In this document: piece by piece, positions 1-7,915 of the stretch
How positions within the stretch are numbered: the stretch's first letter is position 1
Layout: each line of letters starts with the position of its first letter
Assembly (NCBI GenBank): GCA_031370625.1
Contig: JANMQR010000095.1
Span: 1 to 12,330 of the forward strand
Length of the DNA: 12,330 nucleotides
Direction: 5' to 3'
DNA from: UKL13-2 sp031370625
GTDB lineage: Bacteria > Pseudomonadota > Gammaproteobacteria > Burkholderiales > Usitatibacteraceae
The notes under the pieces: model-generated
The model's database searches: none
Told to the model about the DNA's origin: nothing
What the model saw: the letters and a program-made list of their open reading frames with translations, nothing else
Made by a program: the position numbers and the translations under genes

Positions 1-1868
1 TCGTAAGTCACGTCGATTTCAGCGGGGTAGTACCAACGTTTTTTGCCCGCACTGTCTTCGCGATAAAAACATTCTTTCGACAACATGCCCTGCGTAAACA
101 AATTCGTGAACGGCTCATCAAAGTTAACGAGGCCAAAATCCTTCATCACTTTCGTCCAGAACCGCGCATAGAGCAAATGCAATACCGCATGCTCAATACC
201 GCCGATGTATTGGTCCATCGGCATCCAATAATCATTGCGTGCATCGACCATGCTCATGTTGGAATCGGGAGAGCAGTAACGCATGAAATACCATGACGAA
301 TCGACGAACGTATCCATCGTGTCGGTTTCGCGTTGCGCAGGCTTGCCGCATTTCGGACACATGCAATTCAAAAACCGCGCGTCTTTTTTCAGCGGATTGC
401 CGGAGCCATCCGGCACCAGATCTTCGGGCAATTTCACCGGCAAATCTGCATACGGCACCGGCACTGGGCCACAGCCCGGAGAATCCGGCGTGCCCCCGCA
501 GTTAATAATCGGAATCGGCGTGCCCCAATAACGCTGCCGCGAAATACCCCAATCGCGCAGACGATATTGAATTTTCTTTTCGCCGCCCTGTGATTTTAAT
601 TGCGTGGCAATGTAATCAATCGCGGCTTCGTACTTCATGCCATCAAGCGCACCGGAATGAAAGCACGCGCCGTAATCGGCGTAATGTGTTTGCCATGCAT
701 CGGTCGAATACGGTTTGCCGGAATCAATCACCTGCTTGATCGGCAAGGCATATTTTTTCGCAAACGCAAAGTCGCGCTCGTCATGCGCCGGCACACCCAT
801 CACCGCGCCATCGCCGTAAGTCATCAAAACATAATTGCCGACCCAGACTGGAATCTTTTCATGTGTGAGCGGATGCGTGACGAACTGACCCGTCGGCATA
901 CCCTTCTTTTCCATCGTCGCCATGTCGGCTTCGGCCACGCCACCTTTTTTGCATTCTTCAATGAAGGTATGCAATTGAGGATTATTCGCGGCGGCAACGG
1001 TCGCAAGCGGATGCTCAGGCGCGACTGCGCAAAACGTGACGCCCATGATGGTGTCGGCGCGCGTGGTGAAGACGAACAACTTGCCGTCTTGCACTAACTT
1101 TCCTGCGGCATCTTTCACATCGTGTGGAAACGCAAACCGAACCCCCACCGATTTCCCAATCCAGTTTTCCTGCATCGTACGAACTTGTGTTGGCCAGCCA
1201 GTGAGCTTGGTTTTAACACCTTCGAGCAATTCTTCCGCATATGACGTAATCGACAAATAATAGCCAGGGATTTCGCGCTTCTCGACCTGTGCACCGGAGC
1301 GCCAGCCTTTGCCATCAATCACTTGCTCATTCGCGAGTACGGTTTGATCGACCGGGTCCCAATTCACGACTTGCGTTTTACGGTACGCGATGCCTTTTTC
1401 CAGCATCTTCAAAAACAACCACTGATTCCACTTGTAGTAGCTCGGGTCACAGGTCGCGATTTCGCGCGACCAATCGAAGGCTAAACCGAGCGGCTGCATT
1501 TGCGATTTCATGTCCGCGATATTGGCGCGCGTCCACTTTGCGGGCGGCACATTATTCGCCATCGCCGCGTTTTCTGCCGGCATGCCAAATGCATCCCAGC
1601 CCATCGGCATCAGCACGTTGTAACCGTTCATGCGCAGATAGCGCAGCATCACATCGTTGATCGTGTAATTGCGCACATGGCCCATGTGCAGCTTGCCGGA
1701 AGGATACGGCAGCATCGAGCAGGCATAAAATTTCGGGCGAATTTTGCCATCGCGATCCACAGCGTTTTCAATGACTTGATATGCGCCAGTTTTCGCCCAA
1801 TGCGCTTGCGCGCGGGCTTCGATTTCTTTGGGTTGGTAGGACGGTAAGGGCGGTAAGGTTTGGTTCAT
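1..1868 (-). CDS. leuS: Leucyl-tRNA synthetase, C-terminal part missing (window edge)
   Basis: Class I aminoacyl-tRNA synthetase that charges tRNA-Leu with leucine in the cytoplasm. 622 codons are visible, starting MNQTLPPLPSYQ at the ATG (complement of 1866-1868). The E. coli enzyme has about 860 residues, so roughly the last 240 are missing. The HIGH-type ATP-binding motif is HMGH at residues 61-64, inside PYPSGKLHMGHVRNYT. The CP1 editing domain is recognisable from TTRADTIMGVTF and, further on, YGDGAVMGVPAHDERDFAF, which contains the conserved editing-site Asp. A C-x2-C pair (CPKCGKP) lies in the insertion before RETDTMDTFVDSSWYFMRY and suggests a zinc-binding ZN1 module, which E. coli LeuRS lacks. 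The reading frame ends at the edge inside KKRWYYPAEIDVTY, just ahead of the expected KMSKS loop. No strong Shine-Dalgarno precedes the start; I chose it because the conserved N-terminus begins there. Identity is very secure. Confidence 0.97.
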   Translation of the reverse strand, partial: MNQTLPPLPSYQPKEIEARAQAHWAKTGAYQVIENAVDRDGKIRPKFYACSMLPYPSGKLHMGHVRNYTINDVMLRYLRMNGYNVLMPMGWDAFGMPAENAAMANNVPPAKWTRANIADMKSQMQPLGLAFDWSREIATCDPSYYKWNQWLFLKMLEKGIAYRKTQVVNWDPVDQTVLANEQVIDGKGWRSGAQVEKREIPGYYLSITSYAEELLEGVKTKLTGWPTQVRTMQENWIGKSVGVRFAFPHDVKDAAGKLVQDGKLFVFTTRADTIMGVTFCAVAPEHPLATVAAANNPQLHTFIEECKKGGVAEADMATMEKKGMPTGQFVTHPLTHEKIPVWVGNYVLMTYGDGAVMGVPAHDERDFAFAKKYALPIKQVIDSGKPYSTDAWQTHYADYGACFHSGALDGMKYEAAIDYIATQLKSQGGEKKIQYRLRDWGISRQRYWGTPIPIINCGGTPDSPGCGPVPVPYADLPVKLPEDLVPDGSGNPLKKDARFLNCMCPKCGKPAQRETDTMDTFVDSSWYFMRYCSPDSNMSMVDARNDYWMPMDQYIGGIEHAVLHLLYARFWTKVMKDFGLVNFDEPFTNLFTQGMLSKECFYREDSAGKKRWYYPAEIDVTY

Positions 1869-1897
1869 CAGGCAGAATAAATTCGCGATCAAAATTA

Positions 1898-1920
1898 AAC
1901 ATTTTCATAGTGAAAATGTT
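1898..1920. repeat. Perfect 10-bp inverted repeat in the leuS leader
   Basis: AACATTTTCA (1898-1907), TAG, TGAAAATGTT (1911-1920): two perfectly complementary 10-bp arms around 3 nt. On the leuS (minus) strand it begins about 3 nt after the transcription start predicted from the TATAAT box. It could be a 5'-end mRNA hairpin or a repressor operator. The T-run that follows on the minus strand is short and interrupted, so it is not a convincing terminator. The repeat is seen directly; its role is inferred. Confidence 0.75.
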
Positions 1921-1929
1921 GGACTTTTG

Positions 1930-1935
1930 ATTATA
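1930..1935 (-). promoter_or_regulatory. Predicted -10 box of the leuS promoter
   Basis: Read on the minus strand, positions 1935 to 1930 are TATAAT, a perfect sigma-70 -10 hexamer, 61 bp upstream of the leuS ATG. The predicted start of transcription is near 1923, giving a leader of about 55 nt. At 17-bp spacing the -35 hexamer (1953-1958, TCTATC on the minus strand) is poor, with only 2 of 6 consensus bases, so the promoter may need an activator or may be weak. Confidence 0.55.
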
Positions 1936-2075
1936 CATGCGAGGGCTTTGCGGATAGACATTCGAATATAACGCTATTCCCAAACTCATTGTCTGGCGTG
2001 CCGTTCAGAGCAGAAATGCTTCGAGACGCCCGCCAGATATGGCGTTAGCTTAACGTCGATTCAAGTTGTAATTGA

Positions 2076-2147
2076 GATCGGCTTCGCTTTTCTTCGTGCC
2101 GATCCGCGTGACACAGAGCGGATCGCCGCCAGCGGCCAATTTTTTTT
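2076..2147 (+). promoter_or_regulatory. Overlapping alternative hairpins ending in a T-tract; possible attenuator leader
   Basis: Hairpin A pairs GATCGGC (2076-2082) with GCCGATC (2098-2104). Hairpin B pairs CGATCCGC (2100-2107) with GCGGATCG (2118-2125) and shares bases 2100-2104 with A, so the two exclude each other. Next come GCCG (2125-2128) and CGGC (2133-2136) around a 4-nt loop, followed after CAA by eight T (2140-2147), which resembles a weak intrinsic terminator. GCGG (2118-2121) can also pair with CCGC (2127-2130), which would disrupt both B and the terminator-like stem. It lies 120-190 nt ahead of the exporter start. The pairings are visible; regulation by attenuation is inference, and the terminator stem is short (4 bp). 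Confidence 0.35.
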
Positions 2148-2254
2148 CGTTTGAATGTCCGATTTGGCCTAGCAATTCCGCTAAATGGTTAAGGGGGGCT
2201 TCTATTACACCCTCGGCATCATCACTTCGCACCCTGAAAATCATAATCACAAAC

Positions 2255-2258
2255 GGAG
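2255..2258 (+). promoter_or_regulatory. Ribosome-binding site fixing the exporter start
   Basis: GGAG, 8 nt before the ATG at 2267. The frame stays open upstream to a TTG at 2072, but those 65 extra residues have no Shine-Dalgarno, look non-coding, and would put polar sequence ahead of the first membrane helix. The start at 2267 gives the usual RND N-terminus: a short cytoplasmic tail and then TM1. Confidence 0.8.
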
Positions 2259-2266
2259 TTTTTTCG

Positions 2267-5200
2267 ATGAAATCATTCATCACGCAGGTTGTTACTTACC
2301 GTCGTTGGGTGCTGGCCGCAATCGCGTTGATCACGGTGCTGTGCTGTTTACAGTTACGGCAGCTACATATTGTTATTGATACCGCCAAACTGCTGCCACC
2401 CGATCATCCCAATGTCATCGGCACCATCAGCGCCGAAAAGCTGTTTGGCTCGCGGCACGTGGTGGTGGTGGGCGTTACCGCCAACGATGGCACCTCGGCG
2501 TATTCGCCGCCGGTGTTAAATGCCATTGTGGCGCTCACCGAAGCATTGGCCGATACGCCGGGGGTCAAGCGGCATACCTTGATGTCGGCCAGCGCGAATG
2601 GGGCAAAAACCATCTCTGGTAGCGCATCAGAATTAAACGTTGGGCCGATGTTGAGTGTGACTGGTGAGGCTGTTAGCGCAGCAGAGTCCGCACGTTTTCG
2701 CGACAACATGGCAAATAATCCGGTCTATCAAAACAGCCTGATTTCGCGCGATGGCAAGCTTGCCAGCGTGTCGTTTTCGATCACCTCGGGCGCCAAGGGT
2801 TTCCGCGAATCAATGGACAAAATTCAGACCACGATCAATCAGCAGGCGCTCGCCCATCCGGCCTTGCATTACGCGGTGGCCGGCGCACCGGCGCTGTTTG
2901 CGGAGGTTGAGCGCATGTCTGCGCGGATGGCGTTTTTGTTTCCGATCGCGCTGGTGTTAATTGGGCTGATTCATTTCGAAGCATTCCGCACCTGGCAGGG
3001 GCTGGTCTTGCCGCTGGTGACGGCGCTGCTCGCGGTGCTGTGGAGCTTGGGCATTATGGGTGCGTTAGGCATTGAGATGGACGCCTTCAATGCGCTTACC
3101 CCGATCCTCATCCTAGCCGTCGCGGCGGGGCATGCGGTACAGATTTTAAAACGCTACTACGAAGAGTTTGACCGCATCTCGCTCGACAATCCGGGTTGGG
3201 ATCCCGCGATCATGAATCGTGAAGCCGTGATTGAATCGCTCGCGAAAATTGGCCCGGTGATGTTGACCGCTGGTGGCGTGGCGTCAATCGGATTATTTTC
3301 GCTGATCACGTTCGATATCGCGACCATTCGCACCTTTGGTATTTTGACGGGGCTCGGCATCGTGAGCGCGTTGGTGATTGAGCTCACCTTCATGCCGGCA
3401 TTGCGCGCTTGTCTAGCGCCACCGCCAATTCGTGACAAGTTTGCCACTCGCCCTTCAAGCACGCCAACAATGTTGTCCAAACCGGACACCACCAAGCTGC
3501 GCGTATGGGATCGTTTCTCAAACACCGTGTCAGCCGTGGTGCTGCGTCATCGATTCGCGATTCTGCTGGGCTTCGGCGTTCTTGCCGCGATTTCCTCGCT
3601 CGGTCTGTTGCATCTTAATCAGGAAAATTCGACCAAGAGCTATTTTGGCGAGCGCGTCCCGATTCGACAAGATGACGCGTTGCTCAACGACAAGCTCGCT
3701 GGCACCAACACGCTGTTCGTGGTCTTCAGTGCAACGCAAGAAGACGCCATGAAAGACCCGCGTGTGTTGAAGGTGATCGAAGATACCCAGCAATTTATCC
3801 AGAGCCGGGGTGACGTGGGCAAGACGATTTCAATTGTCGATTTTTTAAAGCAGATGAATCAATCGATGAACGCGGGCTCCACGTCCGCCAGCTCCTTTTA
3901 TACGCTGCCCACATCGCAAGCGGTGATCTCGCAGTATTTGCTGCTTTACAGTCTCAGCGGTGAGCCGGGCGACTTTGACGCCTACGTCGACTACGGTTAC
4001 AAAAACGCCAATCTGTTGGTGTGGATGAAAAACGATACCAGCCGCTATGCCAACGCGATGTTGCATGATATCCGCGCCTTTGCAGAGCCGCGTTTACCGC
4101 CCGGCGTTACGCTGAAAATCGGTGGCAGCGCGCCGCAGGCGGCGGCTATTTCACAAACGCTGATTGAGGGCAAGCTAAAAAATGTTACCCAGATCATCGT
4201 CGTGGTTTTTATTGCCGGTCTTTTAGTGTTCCGCTCACTGCTCGCGGCGATCTACATCATCGTGCCGCTACTGGTCACGGTGCTGGTCAATTTCGGCGTG
4301 ATGGGGATCACCGGTATTCCGCTCAACACGCCCAATTCTGTGGCGTCGGCCTTGGCGATTGGCATTGGCGCGGACTATTCGATCTATCTGATGTTTCGCA
4401 TTCGCGAAGAATTCATGCGATTGAGCGATCTTGATGCCGCACTGCGTGAAACCTTTCGTACCGCTGGGCTGGCCGTGATTTACGTCGCCAGCGCGATCAT
4501 CGGTGGTTACGCGGTGCTGCTGCTGTCGTTCAATTTTTACGTCCACATCTGGTTCGGCATATTAATTATTTTGTCGATGCTGGTCAGCGCAATTTCAGCG
4601 CTGGTGCTGGTTCCTGCGCTGATCAAAATATGGCCGCCACGCCACTTGCAACGGCTGCCCGCGACGCCATTGTCGGCCTCGCTCGCGACCCGTGGATCGG
4701 TGTTTGTGCTTGCCGCTATGGCTGTGGCCCTCGTTGGCAGCGGCGCAGGATCACACGCTTACGCCCAGACGCCACCGTCAGCCGAAGTGATTATGGAGCG
4801 GAGTTATCAATCCAGCCGGGTTGAAGGTTCGACCTCGGAGGCCACCTTCCGCCTGGTCAATGCGAACGGTCAGGAGCGGGTGCGAAAAACCTTCGGTGCT
4901 ACGCGGCTCGGTGCAGATGGCGCGGGCAATCAGCGCGTGATTCGTTTCCTGTCGCCTTCCGATGTGCGCAATACCACCACGCTATTAATCGAGACGGCGG
5001 GTGAGGACGAGGTGTCGGTGTATTTGCCCGCCCTGAAAAAAATTCGTCGGCTCGCCCGCAATAATAAAAAAACCAGCTTTGTCGGCACGGATCTTTCCTA
5101 TGGCGACATGATGGGCCATCGCCCACGCGATTGGGTGCATAAGCTGATACGTCAGGAAACGTTTAACGGCACGCCTGTTTACGTCGTCGAGTCGTTGCCC

Positions 5201-5500
5201 AGAACGCCGCAGGTGGCTGACGACAGTGGCTACAGCCGCCGCGTTAGCTGGGTGGCACTGGATACGTTCGCGGTGCTAAAAGTCGACAGTTTTGATACTG
5301 CCAATGCGCTGCTTAAAACGATTTCATATGCGGATATCGAAAGCGTGGATCTCAAAGCGCGCAAATATCAAGCCATGCGGGTCGAGGTGAAGAATGTGCA
5401 AACCAATCATCAAACGTTCATCAAATTTGAACGCTTCGTCGCGAGCGCTACCGTCAGCGACACTTATTTCTCAACACGCTATCTGGAGAAAGAGGAATGA
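2267..5500 (+). CDS. RND/MMPL-type exporter fused to a C-terminal LolA-like periplasmic domain
   Basis: A 1077-residue inner-membrane protein. Residues 1-790 are an RND (predicted exporter, MMPL-type) transporter: TM1 at about 14-30, a periplasmic loop, TM2-6 from about 221 to 390, TM7 at 428-450, a second loop, and TM8-12 from about 640 to 789. TM10 carries GIGADYSIYLMFRIREEF, whose Asp703-Tyr704 is the family's proton-relay signature. The matching site of the first half reads AAGHAVQILKRYYEE (Gly288-His289), without the Asp. After a linker, a hydrophobic segment at about 812-833 ends in SHAYA before QTPP and looks like a signal peptide. Residues 834-1077 match the outer-membrane lipoprotein-sorting (LolA-like, Pfam17131-type) family, with VYLPALKKIRRL (918-929) and SFVGTDLSYGDMMG (937-950). 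These two parts are normally separate genes; here no stop or clear internal start divides them. With 12 helices the RND part ends in the cytoplasm, so a 13th segment puts the last domain in the periplasm. The substrate is unknown, probably lipid-like. The stop overlaps the next start (ATGA). Confidence 0.9.
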   Translation: MKSFITQVVTYRRWVLAAIALITVLCCLQLRQLHIVIDTAKLLPPDHPNVIGTISAEKLFGSRHVVVVGVTANDGTSAYSPPVLNAIVALTEALADTPGVKRHTLMSASANGAKTISGSASELNVGPMLSVTGEAVSAAESARFRDNMANNPVYQNSLISRDGKLASVSFSITSGAKGFRESMDKIQTTINQQALAHPALHYAVAGAPALFAEVERMSARMAFLFPIALVLIGLIHFEAFRTWQGLVLPLVTALLAVLWSLGIMGALGIEMDAFNALTPILILAVAAGHAVQILKRYYEEFDRISLDNPGWDPAIMNREAVIESLAKIGPVMLTAGGVASIGLFSLITFDIATIRTFGILTGLGIVSALVIELTFMPALRACLAPPPIRDKFATRPSSTPTMLSKPDTTKLRVWDRFSNTVSAVVLRHRFAILLGFGVLAAISSLGLLHLNQENSTKSYFGERVPIRQDDALLNDKLAGTNTLFVVFSATQEDAMKDPRVLKVIEDTQQFIQSRGDVGKTISIVDFLKQMNQSMNAGSTSASSFYTLPTSQAVISQYLLLYSLSGEPGDFDAYVDYGYKNANLLVWMKNDTSRYANAMLHDIRAFAEPRLPPGVTLKIGGSAPQAAAISQTLIEGKLKNVTQIIVVVFIAGLLVFRSLLAAIYIIVPLLVTVLVNFGVMGITGIPLNTPNSVASALAIGIGADYSIYLMFRIREEFMRLSDLDAALRETFRTAGLAVIYVASAIIGGYAVLLLSFNFYVHIWFGILIILSMLVSAISALVLVPALIKIWPPRHLQRLPATPLSASLATRGSVFVLAAMAVALVGSGAGSHAYAQTPPSAEVIMERSYQSSRVEGSTSEATFRLVNANGQERVRKTFGATRLGADGAGNQRVIRFLSPSDVRNTTTLLIETAGEDEVSVYLPALKKIRRLARNNKKTSFVGTDLSYGDMMGHRPRDWVHKLIRQETFNGTPVYVVESLPRTPQVADDSGYSRRVSWVALDTFAVLKVDSFDTANALLKTISYADIESVDLKARKYQAMRVEVKNVQTNHQTFIKFERFVASATVSDTYFSTRYLEKEE

Positions 5501-6828
5501 GAGCCAGCGCGTCATCACCGCATTTGTGCCAAGGCGCGATGATGGTTTTGTTACTGTTAATCGTACCCCTGGTAGACGCGGTGGAGCCCGTGACCGCGTC
5601 CACTATGTCGTTGCCATTTGGCGAGTGTCGAATCGGTGTCTGGAGCGGCACGCGAAACCTTGATGACGACGATGCGCGGTTGAAAGCGACTTGCCTCGCA
5701 CAATGGCGGCTGCCGCTCGGTGAAAATTTTCGCGCTAATCTGAGTGCGCGTGCGGGCGTGGCCGATGCGCCGAATCGTGCCCCCGACTCAACGGAGAACA
5801 GCGCGACACTGCGCGCCAGTAACACCACCGCGCGCCTCCGCGAAGGCTACATAGAGTTCGAGCAGGGCCTGGTGCGAGCAAGAGCCGGTCGCCAGATTAT
5901 TGCGTGGGGTCGAGCCGACCGCATCAACCCAACTGATAATCTTTCGCCACGCGATTTCACGTTTTTGTCGCAGGAAGATGAAGAGCAGCGTAATGGCCTC
6001 AACGCCGTCGCGATTGATGTCAAGGGTGGCGGAGCGTGGTCAGCAACGGGCGTATATGTTCCGCGCTTTGAACCGCACGTGGTGCCAGTTGGCTTGTTGC
6101 CGCGAGGTGTTGTTTTCGCCGCTCGCCCGGTAAAGTCAGAGGTTGCGCTGAAGCTGGATCGCGTCGGAACCGACATTGATTTCTCGCTAAGCTACTACCG
6201 CGGCTTTGACCGTTTTCTACGTTACGGTTTGGCCGGGCCAGCGGGGTCCGGCGCAGTGCCGCCAATCATTCGCGCAAGTTTCCATCGGCAACAAACTTTC
6301 GGTGCCGATATCGCTTTTAACGTGGGTAAATTTGCGGTTCGCGCCGAGGTGGCGACGTCACGTTACAACTCATTTGATGCATCGACTACCGACTCCCCAG
6401 CGCCCGAGCGGACGATCAATCGCGCCGTGGTCGGCATTGATCGCACCGTGTTTGACACCGCGAATCTGAACTTTCAAGTGTTCTCGATTCATCGGCGCGG
6501 CTATACACGTGCACTGGATCAGCCGGTCATCGTTCAACGGCTGAGTGATGGCCTGGCGCGCCTGAACAGCGAATACGGGCGGGTGGAGTCAGGTGCCACG
6601 TTGCGCATTTCTGATCGATTTTTGAATGAGCGGCTGCGTCTGGAGTTAAGCGCAATCTACGACTTTTCGAAGCGAAGCTATTTGCTGCGACCCCGTGTGG
6701 CTTATAGCTTCTCGGATGCGATTCGCGTCTCGGCGGGTGCGGATTATTTTCAGGGTCGCGAGCAGTCGTTCTTCGGCGCGCGAATCAAAAATAACTTGGC
6801 TTATGTGGAGCTTGCATGGATATTCTAG
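5497..6828 (+). CDS. Outer-membrane beta-barrel protein, DUF1302-like
   Basis: 443 residues. The N-terminus MRASASSPHLCQGAMMVLLLLIVPLVDA followed by VEP looks like a Sec signal peptide with cleavage near residue 28. The rest alternates polar and hydrophobic residues as in beta-strands and ends in AWIF: a C-terminal Phe is the usual signal for outer-membrane barrel assembly. GRQIIAWGRADRINPTDNLS (from residue 131) resembles the GRQ-x-xxWG core of the DUF1302 / alginate-export-like outer-membrane proteins, often encoded beside RND exporters and LolA-like proteins. The ATG overlaps the exporter stop by 4 nt and is preceded by the purine-rich AAAGAGGA, so it is probably made by translational coupling. 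It likely provides the outer-membrane step for the substrate handled by the exporter. Barrel identity is fairly sure; the family name is from motif resemblance only, and the substrate is unknown. Confidence 0.8.
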   Translation: MRASASSPHLCQGAMMVLLLLIVPLVDAVEPVTASTMSLPFGECRIGVWSGTRNLDDDDARLKATCLAQWRLPLGENFRANLSARAGVADAPNRAPDSTENSATLRASNTTARLREGYIEFEQGLVRARAGRQIIAWGRADRINPTDNLSPRDFTFLSQEDEEQRNGLNAVAIDVKGGGAWSATGVYVPRFEPHVVPVGLLPRGVVFAARPVKSEVALKLDRVGTDIDFSLSYYRGFDRFLRYGLAGPAGSGAVPPIIRASFHRQQTFGADIAFNVGKFAVRAEVATSRYNSFDASTTDSPAPERTINRAVVGIDRTVFDTANLNFQVFSIHRRGYTRALDQPVIVQRLSDGLARLNSEYGRVESGATLRISDRFLNERLRLELSAIYDFSKRSYLLRPRVAYSFSDAIRVSAGADYFQGREQSFFGARIKNNLAYVELAWIF

Positions 6829-7829
6829 TAAACAAATCCTCGCGCCGTTTTCCGCCGGTGGCCGCATCACTAGCCGCACACCCGCACAACGCGCGCGGAG
6901 ACGATGCGCTGGTGGCGACCATTGCGGCGTCACCGCGTGACCATATCGAGTTTGCAAAACTGCCTGCGTTGGAGCGTCGCGGTTTCGCCATATTGAAGTA
7001 CGCGCTACGAGCGGTGGCGCTACTTTCACCCAAACTCGCCGCCCATTTGTGCCTGCGGGTTTTGAGTCTGCCGCCCAAGGTACGGCCCAAGTCCGCCCAT
7101 CACAAGCTGGTGGCGTCAGCGGAGCGATTTGAATTAAGCGCTGCTGGTTTTCGCGCGCGCGGCTACGCGTGGGGATCAGGCCCCGCCGTGATTTTTTGTC
7201 ATGGCTGGTGTGCCGATGCAAGCTGGTTTGCCCCCTATGTTGAGGCGCTTAACCAGCGCGGCTTCCAAGTGGTGGCTTTTGATGCACCAGGTCATGGTAT
7301 GGCCGCACCGGGTCGCACGGATATGTTTGATTTTGCGGCATGCATCGGTGGTGCGGCCGATTGGGTGCAGGCGCGCGGTGGCCGGATTCAGGCGGTCGTT
7401 GGCCATTCCGTTGGCGGGGTTGCCGCCGCGCTCGCGATGCGTGATTGGAATATTGCCTGCGACCGGCTGGCACTCATCAGTGCGTTCACCGATTGCAATT
7501 GGGTCGCAGACGCATTTATCAAAATGACCGGGCTGTCGCGCGACATCGGCGAGCGAATGCGCGACCAATACGTCGGCTTGGGTCGTGGCCCGCTGGCGTT
7601 AAGGCGTACGTCTGTGGTTGACATGATTCGTCACGCGCCGGCTCATGTGTTTCTGGCGCATGACAAAGACGATGCTGATGTGCCGTTTTGGCATAGCCTG
7701 GTGCTGCTGGAGGGCTGTCCCCGCGCACACTTTTATCGAACCGCCAACTGTGGGCATAGACGGGTACTGCGCGATGCCGGGTTGGTAAATGCATTGGTCA
7801 GGTTTGTGAGCAACCAACAACATGGGTAG
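6816..7829 (+). CDS. Alpha/beta-hydrolase fold protein
   Basis: 337 residues. The fold is clear: oxyanion-hole HGW (129-131) after the strand AVIFC, FDAPGHG (155-161), the nucleophile elbow GHSVGG with Ser198 (196-201), an acid in HDKDDADVP (282-290, probably Asp286) and His314 in NCGHRR. The triad is complete, so it should be an active esterase, lipase or thioesterase. The first 120 residues are an extension with a hydrophobic, amphipathic stretch at about 57-87 (GFAILKYALRAVALLSPKLA) that may bind membrane or lid the active site; no cleavable signal peptide is seen, so a cytoplasmic or membrane-associated location is likely. The start overlaps the barrel gene by 13 nt, with GGAG 5 nt upstream inside that gene. 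Being last in the exporter operon, it may process the lipid-like cargo (inference); the substrate cannot be deduced. Confidence 0.88.
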   Translation: MDILVNKSSRRFPPVAASLAAHPHNARGDDALVATIAASPRDHIEFAKLPALERRGFAILKYALRAVALLSPKLAAHLCLRVLSLPPKVRPKSAHHKLVASAERFELSAAGFRARGYAWGSGPAVIFCHGWCADASWFAPYVEALNQRGFQVVAFDAPGHGMAAPGRTDMFDFAACIGGAADWVQARGGRIQAVVGHSVGGVAAALAMRDWNIACDRLALISAFTDCNWVADAFIKMTGLSRDIGERMRDQYVGLGRGPLALRRTSVVDMIRHAPAHVFLAHDKDDADVPFWHSLVLLEGCPRAHFYRTANCGHRRVLRDAGLVNALVRFVSNQQHG

Positions 7830-7888
7830 TCGCATTATTATTTTCGCGCGCTGCAAGGTGGTCCATAAATGGCCTGCACACGCTATTT

Positions 7889-7913
7889 TGCTGAGACCAT
7901 TTTTAAGTCAGCA
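7889..7913. repeat. Inverted repeat over the sigma-factor promoter, possible operator
   Basis: TGCTGA (7889-7894) and TCAGCA (7908-7913) are perfect 6-bp half-sites 19 bp apart, just upstream of the TATACT box. The layout suits a dimeric DNA-binding regulator. Arms this short can occur by chance. Confidence 0.3.
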
Positions 7914-7915
7914 GC

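Larger units (their letters stand above)
1969..2266. other. Gene-free stretch upstream of the exporter operon
   Basis: Together with 1869-1968 this makes a divergent intergenic region of about 400 bp. Open frames run through it on both strands, but none has a ribosome-binding site or recognisable protein. A long imperfect inverted repeat spans 1969-2047: TAACGC (1969-1974) with GCGTTA (2042-2047), and inside it TCTGGCG (1992-1998) with CGCCAGA (2031-2037). A possible plus-strand -10 box, TGTAAT (2067-2072), lacks a good -35. The hairpin cluster at 2076-2147 is listed separately. I found no confident plus-strand promoter. Confidence 0.5.

Noticed and set aside
600..1097. Plus-strand 165-codon open frame
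   Set aside because: It is antisense to leuS, whose conserved editing domain is encoded on the other strand here; no start signal or recognisable protein.
1969..2047. Inverted repeat resembling an integron attC site (TAACGC...GCGTTA with inner TCTGGCG/CGCCAGA)
   Set aside because: The 3' end reads GTTAGCT, not GTTRRRY. The inner boxes are placed asymmetrically (17 nt against 4 nt), there is no integrase, and no cassette-like gene is attached.
2072..2266. N-terminal extension of the exporter by 65 residues from a TTG codon
   Set aside because: No ribosome-binding site, an unlikely start codon and protein-like features absent; the ATG at 2267 has a GGAG at 8 nt and gives the normal RND N-terminus.
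2050..2283. Minus-strand 77-residue open frame in the leuS-exporter gap
   Set aside because: It overlaps the exporter start and the hairpin cluster, has no ribosome-binding site and matches no family I recognise.
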